64,000 nt of DNA from Flavobacteriales bacterium (GTDB lineage: Bacteria > Bacteroidota > Bacteroidia > Flavobacteriales_F > PHOS-HE28): positions 124,001-188,000 of the forward strand of contig JADJOG010000004.1 in assembly GCA_016713865.1 (NCBI GenBank). The letters are read 5' to 3'. Of this stretch, positions 44,781-56,800 are shown one piece after another. The translations under genes and the position numbers were made by a program. How positions within the stretch are numbered: position 1 is the stretch's first letter; each line of letters opens with the position of its first letter. Below the pieces are notes generated by a model. The model saw nothing but the letters and a program-made list of their open reading frames with translations. It searched no databases and had not been told where the DNA came from.

Positions 44781-47693
44781 ATGACGATGCTCAACCGCTG
44801 CCATCTCTTCATCGCATTGGCCTTCACAGCCACCGGACTCGATGCGCAGCAATTCACCGATGCAGCGAGCTACGATGCTTGGAAAGCATCAATTGCTCCG
44901 GACCCTGTTGAAGGCACCGGACCCTTGGATGGACCGATGATGGGCCAGCGCAGCAACTGCGACTGCTGGATAGAACCCGATGCCAGCTATACCACCGTCA
45001 ACAACCAGACGCAGTGGAATGCCGCAGGCTTCAACAATGCCGATGATGGGAACCATGGGCCGGTGAACCTGCCATTCGGGTTCCAGCTCTACAGCAATGT
45101 CTTCAACCAGGTTTATATCAGCACGAATGGCATTCTCGTTTTCGGAGGAACCTACGTGGCTTTTACCGCGCAGGGCCTTCCGATGGCCCCGAACCGTTTC
45201 GTAGCACCCTTCTGGGCAGACATCGACCTGCGCGGACCGGGGGCGAACAACAACATCGTCAAATACAAGGTGACTCCGACGGCGATGTATGTGAATTACA
45301 TCAACGTAGGCTATTTCAGCCAACACGTGGACAAGGTGAACACCTTCCAGGTGATCATCACGAACGCCACCGACCCTGTTGCGCCCAACGGAGCGAATGT
45401 GAGTTTCTGCTACCGGGACATGCAGTGGACAACCGGCGATGTGAACGGTGGAGCGAACGGTTTCGGTGGCAATGGCGCCAACGTAGGAGCCAACCAAGGG
45501 AACGGCGTCAACTACCTACAATTTGGGCGTTTCAATCAACCGGGCACCGCATACAACGGCCCATTCGGAGCGCCGGGTGGCGTTAGCTGGCTCGATGGGC
45601 AGCACTTCCTGTTCAATACCATTCAGACCAGCGCGAACGTGCCTCCGGTTGTTTCGAGCACCACGGTGTGCGACACCATTGAGGTCTGTATTGGTGTCGC
45701 GACTCCCTTGGAGGTGACTTTTCTTTCACCAGAGCCAGGTCAAATCACAACCCCGTCTATCAGCGCCCCCACGATGCAAGGCTGGGCAACTACAAGTCTT
45801 GTTACCGGCAATACCGCAACTGCCTCCGGCGTGCTCACGGCAACCACGGCCGATATCGGATTCCATACGATCACTTTCTCCGGCGCTGACAATGGGCAAC
45901 CACCGCTGACCTCAACGCACGATGTGGTCATCCATGTGCTACCACTGATCATTGTGGATACAGTTGATTTCGCCGTCTGCGATGATAGTGCACCTACCAA
46001 CCTTTCGATGCGATCAGCAGCGTCGCCAATCTCGGCGGAGAATGGTTTGATCCGAACGACGCGCCATCCTCAGGCATCTTCACGCCGGGCAGCGACCCCG
46101 ATGGCGTCTATATGTACACGGCCGCCATCTCATCACAAGCCTGTCCGGCTATCGCTGTTGCCGTGATCACGAGCCAGATGGATCACGTCTCCGATATCAA
46201 CCCGCCGCTCTGCAACGGCAGCGGCAACGGCAACCTTCAGGTGAGCACCACCGGTAATGCCGGCCCGTGGAATTACGCCTGGTTCGATGCCTCTGGACAT
46301 CCGGTGGGTAGTGGCAGCGGCACATCAAGCACCTTTGCTGGGGGCGCCGGCCAATACACGGTGATCATCACAGAAGGCATTAATGGAGCTGGATGCTCTG
46401 ATACGCTGCTCCTCGAGATCCTTGAACCCGAACCGCTGGCTTGGGTAGGCCTTCCTCACGATACATTGATCGCCTTACCGGCACCGCGCTGTTGAGCGCA
46501 AGTGCCATCGGTGGCACCGGCGCGATCAACTATCAATGGAGTTCTGGAGCTTCAGGCCCTGGTCCACACGGCGTGAGCCCAGCCGCTGCAACGCAATACA
46601 CTGTGGTTGCCATTGATGCCAATGGCTGCGCCATCGGGCCGGTGGGTGCGTCAATCGATGTGCGTCCACCTCTCTCCCTCGACCCGTTGACCAGCGATAC
46701 CACCTGCTTCAACATTCCATTGGCGTTACAAGCTTCCGGCTATTCCGGTGGCGATGGCGCCTACCTTTTCAATTGGGGCTCGGGGCCACAGCCTTTGGAC
46801 AGCATCGTGACACTGGTCCCCTCGAGCACGAACATATGCGTTACGTTGATTGATGGCTGCGAGACCCCGCCGCTCACCAGTTGCGCATGGGTCGAAGTCC
46901 TTCAGGTTCCGCCGATCCGGCTTTCCGCTGACACCACCATCGGTTGCGTACCGCTGAGCGTGCAGTTCGCGTTGCGCGATACCACTGGTGGCGCCATGGT
47001 TCATTGGCGCTATGGTGATGGCAATGAGCTTGTTGGCGATTCGGTTTCGGCGCACACATACGCAGGTGCAGGGAACTTCACGGTCAGCTTGACCATCGCT
47101 TGGCCGAACGGCTGCGTGAGCGACACGTCGTTCGCGAACATGGTGAGCACCTTCACCATCCCCATCGCGCAGGCGACTTGGAACCCGCGGCCAGCCACGA
47201 TCAATGACCCCGTAGTGCGCTTCATGGACCTCAGCATCCCAAATGTTGTCAGCTGGCAATGGGACTTCGGTGCATTCGGCACCAGCGATGAGCGAGACCC
47301 CGTGATCGAGTACCCGAACGATATCGGCGGCGCCTATCCGTTCGTGCTCGTTGTGGCCAACGCCCTGGGCTGCACCGACACGTTGCGCGCATGGGTGAAT
47401 GTCGATGATGAATTCATGGTGTGGGTGCCCAATGCATTCACCCCGAATGAAGAAGGCGGCAACGAGGAGTTCTTCATCAGCGGCACCGATCTTCGCCCGA
47501 GGGCTTCGAGTTCCTTGTGTTCGATCGCTGGGGCGGCCTGATCTATTCCACCACCGAACTTGGCTTCCGCTGGGATGGCTTCAAGGATGGCCAGCGACTT
47601 CCGCAGGGCGTTTATCCGTACCGCTTGAAGGTCGAATCGCTCAGCACCCCTAAGAAAAGGACGATCCACGGTCACGTGAACCTGTTGCGCTGA
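44781..47693 (+). CDS. large T9SS type B surface protein with NIDO-like N-terminus, three frame breaks
   Basis: About 971 residues. I chose the ATG at 44781, giving the signal MTMLNRCHLFIALAFTATGLDAQ; 44736 is also in frame. Residues ~60-280 resemble a nidogen-like domain (LPFGFQLYSNVFNQVYISTNGILVFGG, NRFVAPFWADIDLRG, VNTFQVIITNA, GVNYLQFGRF). Then come Ig/SprB-like units (PPLCNGSGNGNLQVSTTGNAGPWNYAWFDASG; YTVVAIDANGC), a PKD (VHWRYGDGNELVGDSVSAHTYAGAGNFTVSLTI), and a gliding CTD (VPNAFTPNEEGGNEEFFISGTDL ... FDRWGGLIYSTTE ... GHVNLLR). Breaks: T missing near 46004, one base missing near 46471, one near 47495. Likely an adhesin-like or matrix protein. Confidence 0.78.
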
Positions 47694-47834
47694 GCGCATC
47701 GGGCGTCTTTCAACCGCATTAAGCGGGAACAATGGGCTGTTGGTCCAATTGAGGGGGGCTACTGAATCTCGTATTGATCATCCTCCTATTTTTCAAGCGC
47801 TTGCGGCGCCCACCACGCCGCTCCGCTGAAACGC

Positions 47835-50800
47835 ATGATGCATCGTTACGCTGGGTCGCTCTTGCCCTCCGTCCGATTCAACCTACCGAGTACCCGCTTG
47901 CTAGCGCTGGTGCTACTGCTCGCGGCAGCCACACACGCCAGCGCACAGCCCTATCCCATCTTCAACGGAACGGTGAACACGTGCGTGGGCGCCTTCCTCG
48001 ATAGTGGCGGCCAGGCGCCAGCGGCTACGGCAACAACGAGAATTATACGTACACGCTGTGTCCAGATGTGCCCGGCGGGGCGATCTCACTCAACTTCCTC
48101 ACGTTTAACCTGAGCACCGCGGGTGCCGCGCCGATCGACTTCATGACGATCTACGACGGCAACAGCACGGCCGCTCCGCAGCTGGCCAACTGGACGGGCA
48201 ATGCCGGACAAGGACAAGTGGTGAGCGCTTCGGCCAGCAATCCCACTGGCTGCCTCACCATCTTTTTCCGCAGCAACAACACAGGCACGGGCGTATTCGC
48301 GGCGAGCATAACGTGCTACCAGCCCTGTATTAGGCCAACCGCTGTAGCGAATCACGGCACCACGAATCCACGACGGATCTGCCCTGGACAGAGCGTCACC
48401 TTCAACAGCTCGGCATCGTTCGCTGCGCCGGGCAACAGCATCGCGAGCCGCCGCTGGGATTTCGGCGATGGCACCATCCTGAACAATGCGCCTGCGATCG
48501 TCAATCACACCTACGCGCAACCCGGCGGTTATACGGCTCAGCTTTACCTCTTGGACAACAACGGCTGCGCGAGCACCAACCTCGTAGACCTTTTAGTGCT
48601 CGTAGGCACGCAGCCCACATTCAATGGCACCGGCGGAACACTTTCGGGCTGCGCGGGCGAAACGCTCTGCTTGAACGGCGCCGTGCAGGGCACCACATGG
48701 ACCGAGACGCCTGATCCGGCTGTGGGCACCGGCGTGTTCCTGCCGGACAACGTAGGCGAGTGTTTCGAGAGCAGCATCACCTTCAACCAATTCCCTCCAG
48801 GCGCAACACTGAACAACGTGAACGGCCTGCTATCGATCTGCCTATCGATCGAGCACTCCTTCATCGGAGACCTCATCATCAACATCATAAGCCCCACCGG
48901 CCAGTCTGTGACGATGCACCAGCAGGGCGGCGGGGCCACCTTCCTGGGCGTGCCGGTGGATAATGACCTTACTCCGAATGCACAGGGCACCTGCTGGAAC
49001 TATTGCTTCAGCCCAACTGCGACAAACGGAATCTGGGTGGACAATGCGGGTGGGACGCTGCCAGCCGGGACATATCAGAGCCTCAACCCGCTCGCAGGGC
49101 TTGTCGGATCGCAACTGAACGGTAGCTGGACGATCCAGATCTGCGACTTGTGGACCAGCGACAATGGTTTCCTCTGCGACTGGAGCATCGATTTCAATCC
49201 GTCGCTCTTCGACGACCTGATCGAGTTCACGCCTGTTTACGGCGCTCAATGTGACAGCAGTTATTGGACCGGGCCGAACATTACCAGCCAGAATGCCAAC
49301 TGCAATCAAGCTTGCGTTACGCCGCCAGCGCCCGGAAATTTCCAGTACGTCTATCACGTCAGGGACAACTTCGGCTGCAGCTACGACACCACGCTCACGG
49401 TAAACATCATCCCTGGTCCGCAAGTGAATGCTGGACCTGACGCGAGCACATGCAACACTCCGGTGCAACTGAACGCCACGGTAACCAGCGGCGGCTTCCC
49501 CACCAATTGCGACTACTCGCTCACGCTCTACGATTCGGCCAACGACGGCTGGCGCGGCCTATTCGGCCTTGGCTCGAATGGCTCGAGTGTGACGGTAACA
49601 GTGAACGGAACACCTTATGGCCCCTATTGGCTCACGAACGGATCCCAGGCGAGCGTGAACATTCCAGTGACCACTGGGGCCACCATTGTTGTGAGTTACG
49701 TGGCAGGGAGCATCTACAACAACGAGCAATCGTTGCGGCTTTTCAACAGTAGCGGCGCGCAGGTGTATGCTTCGCCCAATGGCCCGGGCACCGGACAGCT
49801 CTGGAGCGGTACAGCGGCATGCCCCGGCGGCGGCTTTGTGTACAGTTGGAGCCCAGCGGCCGGCCTGAGCAATCCGAACATCGCGAACCCGACAGCCACG
49901 GTGGGTGGCACCACGCAATACTGTGTCACGGTGTATCAAGTTGGCCACCCGCTATGCACCAGCACCGATTGCATGACCATCACGGTGGACAATCTGGTGG
50001 ATCCCGGAACGAATGCGAATGTGGCCGCGTGCAGCAACGGCGCAGCGATCAATCTATTCGCTCAACTGGGCGGAACACCCACTGCAGGCGGCACATGGGC
50101 AGCGCCCGGCGGCGGGGCGCACAGCGGCAGCTTCCAGCCGGGCACCGATGCGCCTGGCATCTACACCTACACCGTTGGCGGCGCTGGTGCATGCGGCGCT
50201 CCGCAGAGCAGCACGGTGAACGTGACGGTGTACCCACTGCCGAATGCGGGCACGCCATCGAGCCTCGCCGTGTGCAGCACCGATGCGCCGCAATCCCTCT
50301 TCGCGCTCTTGGGTGGAAGCGCGCAAGCCGGTGGCGCTTGGAGCGGACCATCGCCAGTCGTTGGTGGCAACTACAATCCTGCGACGATGATTCCGGGCGT
50401 GTACACCTACACGGTGACAGGCACCGCGCCTTGCCCGAACGCAACGGCCACTGTTACAGTGAGCGAGAATGCACCACCCAACGCGGGCAACGATGCGAGC
50501 ATCACCTTGTGCAGCACCAGCGCGCCGGTGGTGCTGGTGACGCAGCTCGGCGGATCACCGGATGGCACAGGCTCGTGGACGGCACCCGGCGGCGGCGCAT
50601 CGAGCGGCGGCCTCGACCCGGTAGTGGATCCACCCGGCGTGTACACCTACACAGTAACCGGCACAGCGCCCTGCCCGAATGATGTTGCCACGCTCACGGT
50701 GGCCATCAACCAGGCCCCAGATGCGGGAACGCCCGGCGCAATCACGCTGTGTTCTTCGGATGCGCCTGCTTCGCTCTTCGCCCAGTTAGGCGGAACGCCG

Positions 50801-53800
50801 CAGGCCGGTGGAATCTGGAGTGGTCCAAGCCCTGTCGTAGGCGGCATGATCAACCCCGCAACGATGAATGCGGGCATTTACACCTACACAATGAATGGTG
50901 TTGCTCCGTGTCCGAGTGAGAGCGCGACGGTCACAGTCACGATCAATACGCCTCCGGTGTCGGGCGTTCCTGCCAACATCACGATGTGTTCCAGCGATGC
51001 AGCTACCAGCATGTTCGCTTTGCTAGGCCCAACCGCGCAAGCGGGTGGAACATGGAGCGGACCGAGCGCAGTTGTCGGAGGCATGATCGATCCCGCTACG
51101 ATGAACGCTGGCGTGTACACCTACACGGTGAACGGTGTTGCACCATGCCCGAGCGCCAGCGCGACGGTGACAGTCACCATCAACACACCGCCGGATCCCG
51201 GAACGCCAGGTGCAATCACGCTCTGTTCTTCGGATGCGCCCGCATCGCTGTTCGCCCAGCTCGGTGGAACACCTGATGTTGGCGGAACATGGAGCGGCCC
51301 AAGCGCTGTTGTCGGCGGCATGATCGATCCCGCGACGATGAACGCGGGCGTGTACACCTACACGGTGAACGGCACCGCGCCTTGCCCGAACGAGCAAGCG
51401 ACCGTCACTGTCACGATAAACACGCCGCCTGATGCCGGAACGCCCGGCGCAATCACGCTGTGTTCTTCGGATGCGCCTGCATCACTCTTCGCGCAGCTCG
51501 GTGGAACACCTGATGTTGGCGGAACATGGAGCGGCCCAAGTGCTGTCGTAGGCGGCATGATCGATCCCGCTACGATGAACGCGGGCGTGTACACCTACAC
51601 AGTGAACGGTGTTGCTCCGTGCCCTAGCGAGAGCGCGACGGTAACGGTGACCATCAACACGCCGCCCGATGCAGGAACCAACGGCGCGATCACGCTGTGC
51701 TCTTCGGATGCGCCTGCATCACTCTTCGCACAACTAGGCGGAACACCTGATGTTGGCGGAACATGGAGCGGCCCAAGTGCTGTCGTAGGCGGAATGATTG
51801 ACCCCGCTACGATGAACGCTGGCGTGTACACCTACACGATGAACGGTGTTGCTCCGTGTCCAAGTGCGAGCGCGACGGTAACGGTGACAATCAACACGCC
51901 GCCGGATCCTGGAACGCCCGGTGCGATCACGCTGTGCTCTTCGGATGCTCCCGTAAGTCTCTTCGCGCAGCTCGGTGGAACACCTGATGTTGGCGGAACA
52001 TGGAGCGGACCAAGCGCTGTTGTCGGCGGCATGATCGACCCCGCTACGATGAACGCGGGCGTGTACACCTACACGGTGAACGGTGTTGCTCCGTGTCCGA
52101 ACGAGAGCGCGACTGTCACTGTCACGATCAACACGCCGCCGGATCCGGGAACGCCCGGCGCGATCACGCTTTGTTCTTCGGATGCGCCTGCTTCACTCTT
52201 CGCGCAGCTAGGTGGAACGCCGCAGGCCGGTGGAATCTGGAGCGGTCCAAGCCCTGTCGTCGGCGGCATGATCAACCCGGCCGCGATGAATGCGGGCGTG
52301 TACACCTACACGGTGAACGGTGTTGCTCCGTGTCCGAATGAGAGTGCGACGGTGACTGTCACCATCAACACGCCACCGGATCCTGGGACGCCAGGTGCGA
52401 TCACGCTCTGTTCTTCGAATGCGCCTGCATCACTCTTCGCGCAGCTTGGTGGAACGCCGCAAGCTGATGGAACATGGAGCGGGCCAAGTCCCGTCGTAGC
52501 CGACACGATCGATCCCGCTACGATGAACGCGGGCGTGTACACCTACACCGTGAATGGTGTTGCTCCGTGTCCAAGCGAGAGCGCGACTGTCACGGTCACG
52601 ATCAACACGCCACCTGTTGCTGGAACGCCCGGTGCGATCACACTCTGTTCTTCGGATGCGCCTGCTTCGCTCTTCGCACAGCTTGGTGGAACGCCTGATG
52701 TTGGCGGAACATGGAGCGGGCCAAGTCCCGTCGTAGCCGGCATGATCGACCCCGCTACGATGAACGCGGGCGTTTACACCTACACAGTGAACGGTATTGC
52801 GCCTTGCCCGAGCGAGAGCGCTACGGTAACAGTGACCATCAACACGCCACCCGATGCGGGGACGCCCGGTGCGATCACGCTCTGTTCTTCGGATGCGCCT
52901 GCTTCGCTCTTCGCGCAGCTTGGCGGAACACCAGACGCGGGCGGAACATGGAGCGGGCCTTCGCCTGTTGTCGGCGGCATGATCGACCCCTCTACGATGA
53001 ACGCGGGCGTTTACACCTACACGGTGAACGGCACCGCGCCTTGCCCGAACGAGCAAGCGACCGTCACTGTCACGATCAACACGCCGCCGGATCCCGGAAC
53101 GCCCGGCGCAATCACGCTTTGTTCTTCGGATGCGCCTGCTTCGCTCTTCGCGCAGCTCGGTGGAACACCTGATGTTGGCGGAACATGGAGCGGACCAAGC
53201 GCTGTTGTCGGCGGCATGATCGATCCCGCCACGATGAATGCTGGCGTGTACACCTACACAGTGATTGGTGTTGCGCCATGCGTGAATGCATCAAGCACGG
53301 TCACGGTCAGCATCAACGCACCTCCGAACGCTGGCACGGATGGCGTAATCACCGTGTGCGAGACCGATGCGGCCTTCAACCTGTTCGCGCAACTGGGTGG
53401 CAGTCCGCAAGCCGGAGGCGCATGGACCATCGGCGGCAATGCGCACGGCAGCATGTTCATGCCTGGCACCACTGCTGGCGGCGTTTACTCCTACACGGTT
53501 GCAGGCACGGCACCCTGTCCAGCGGCCATCGCTACGGTGACCGTCGCAGTGAATGCCATGCCCGATGCAGGGATCAATGGCGGCCTCACGCTCTGTTCAT
53601 CGAGCCCTGCCACGGCGCTGATCACCGGCCTCAACGGCACACCCAACGCCGGAGGCACGTGGACAGCTCCCGGCGGCGGAGCATCGAACGGCACCTTCAC
53701 GCCCGGCGTGAGCGCGACTGGTCTTTACACCTACACGGTGAACGGCATCGCACCCTGCCCATCGGTTTCGGCAGCGGTTGATGTGAGCGTGGCGACCAAT

Positions 53801-56800
53801 CCGGACGCTGGCCTTCCCGGCTCGGCAACGCTTTGCGCAAGCGATGCTGCGATCCTGCTCTTCGCGCAACTCGGCGGAACTCCCGATGCTGGTGGCGCAT
53901 GGAGCGGTCCTTCTGCGGTGGTCGGCGGCCTGTATGACCCCGCCACGATGAACGCGGGCGTTTACACCTACACCATCACCGTCCCGCCGCCGTGCGTGAA
54001 CGCAAGCAGCACGGTGACCATCACCGAGATCGCGCCACCCAACGCGGGAACTGATGGCGCACTCACCTTGTGCATCAGCAGCCCTGCGGCATCGCTGTTC
54101 GCGCAGCTTGGTGGTGGCGCGCAAGCCGGAGGAACTTGGAGCGGGCCTTCAGCAGTTGTAGGTGGCATGTTCAACCCGGCGACGATGACCGCTGGCACAT
54201 ACACCTACACGGTGAATGGAACCGCGCCCTGCCCTGCCGATCAATCGCAGGTGACGGTGAACGTGGTGGCAGCGCCGAACGCAGGAACGCCGGGCAATGC
54301 AACGCTCTGCGCGACTGACGATGCCATCAGCCTCTTCGCGCAGCTTGGCGGAACACCCGATGCCGGTGGCGCATGGAGCGGACCTTCAGCAGTGGTCGGC
54401 GGCATTTACGATCCCGCCACGATGAACCCCGGTGTGTACACGTACACGATCACCGTCCCGCCGCCGTGCGTGAACGCGAGCAGCACTGTGACGATCACCG
54501 AGATCGCGCCGCCGAACGCGGGCACCGATGGCGCGCTCACCTTGTGCATCAGCAGCCCTGCGGCATCGCTGTTCGCGCAGCTTGGCGGTGGCGCGCAAAC
54601 CGGAGGAACTTGGAGTGGGCCTTCGCCGGTAGTGGGTGGCCTATTCAATCCGGCGACGATGACCGCTGGCACCTACACCTACACGGTGAATGGAACCGCG
54701 CCATGCCCTGCCGATCAATCGCAGGTGACGGTGAACGTGGTTGCTGCGCCGAACGCGGGAACGCCGGGCAACGCAACGCTCTGCGCGACTGACGACGCCC
54801 TTAGCCTCTTCGCGCAGCTCGGTGGAACACCCGATGCCGGTGGCGCATGGAGCGGCCCTTCAGCAGTGGTCGGCGGCATTTATGATCCCGCCACGATGAA
54901 CCCCGGTGTGTACACCTACACGATCACCGTCCCGCCGCCATGCGTGAACGCTAGCAGTACGGTGACGATCACCGAGATCGCGCCGCCGAACGCGGGCACC
55001 GATGGTTCGCTCACGCTTTGCATCAGCAGCCCCGCGGCATCGTTGTTCGCGCAGCTTGGTGGTGGCGCGCAAGCGGGCGGAACGTGGAGCGGGCCTTCGC
55101 CGGTGGTTGGCGGCATGTTCAATCCGGCGAACATGACCGCTGGTGTGTACACCTACACGGTGAACGGAACTGCACCGTGCCCGAATGATCAATCGCAGAT
55201 AACGGTGAACGTGGTTGCTGCGCCGAACGCGGGAACGCCGGGCAATGCAACGCTCTGCGCTACGGACGATGCTATCAACCTCTTCGCGCAACTAGGCGGA
55301 ACACCCGATGCCGGTGGCGCATGGAGCGGACCTTCAGCAGTGATCGGCGGCTTGTACGATCCGGCCACGATGAACCCCGGCGTGTACACCTACACGATTA
55401 CCGTCCCACCGCCGTGCGTGAACACGAGCAGCACGGTGACGATCACCGAGATCGCGCCGCCGAACGCTGGCGCAGATGGTTCCCTCACGCTTTGCGTCAG
55501 CAGCCCTGCGGCATCGCTGTTCGCGCAGCTTGGCAGTGGCGCGCAAGCCGGAGGAACTTGGAGCGGGCCTTCGCCGGTCGTTGGAGGAATGTTCAATCCA
55601 GCGACGATGACCGCTGGTGTTTACACCTACACAGTGAACGGAACAGGGCCCTGCCCGAATGATCAATCACAAGTGATAGTGACAGTGGTGAGCGAACCCT
55701 TCCCTGGCGGTCCTGGATTCCTCACCATCTGCGGCAGCGATGCACCGGACAACCTCTTCAGCTACCTCGAAGGCTCACCGGACCAAGGCGGGGTGTGGAC
55801 CACTCCGAGCGGCACCTCCTTCAACGGGCTGTTCGATCCTGCAACGATGGCAAGCGGCGTGTACACCTACAGCATCGATGTGCCACCGCCATGCACGAGC
55901 GTGAGTCAAACCGTTACTGTTGATGTGATCACCGCGCCGAATGCCGGCACCGATGGCGCGACCACGCTTTGCCTGAGCGGCGCTGCTGTTAACCTCTTCA
56001 CCATCCTCGGCGGAACGCCAGAAGCAGGCGGCTCGTGGAGCACATTGAGCGGCGTGCCTTTCAGCGGCAGCTTCAATCCGGCAAACGATGCTGCGGGCAC
56101 CTACACCTACACGGTGAGCGGCACTGCTCCATGCCCAGCCGCAACAGCGAACGTGACCGTGGCCGTGACACAACTGCCCAACGCTGGAAGCAATGCCATC
56201 CTCAACCTCTGCGTGGTGGGCGATGCCGTTGACCTCTTCCCAGCGCTCGGCGGGGCAGATCCCGGCGGTGCGTGGAGCGGACCAAGCGGTGCCACAAGCA
56301 ACATCTTCACCCCAGGCGCGAGCACTGCGGGTGCGTACACCTACACGGTGACGGGAACGCCGCCCTGCCCTTCGGCTTCTGCCACGATCACCGTGAACGT
56401 GCTGGCCAATGCGAATGCTGGCATCGACGGTGCCGCGACGCTCTGCGGAAGCGATGCACCCATCTCGCTCTTCAACCTGTTGCAAGGGAATCCTGATGCC
56501 GGTGGCTCGTGGTTCGGCCCTTCGGGTGCTACAATGAACGGCACCTACGATCCTGCGACGAATGCGGCGGGCAGCTACACCTACATCCTCTTCGTGCCAG
56601 CGCCTTGCGAGAACGACACCGCGCAGGTGACCATGGCTGTGGTGGCGCCGGTGAGCGCAGGAACCGATGGCAGCGCGACGCTCTGCTCGAACGATGCGCC
56701 CATTGCGCTTTTCACTGTCCTGAATGGTGCACCTGATACTGGTGGCGCATGGACCGCGCCGGGCAATACGACATCTGAAGGCGGATTCAACCCCGCTCAG

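Noticed and set aside
50647..55666. Ladder of ~78-residue minus-strand ORFs opposite the repeats
   Set aside because: They are the antisense shadow of the 237-bp units; their spacing and similarity follow the plus-strand repeats.
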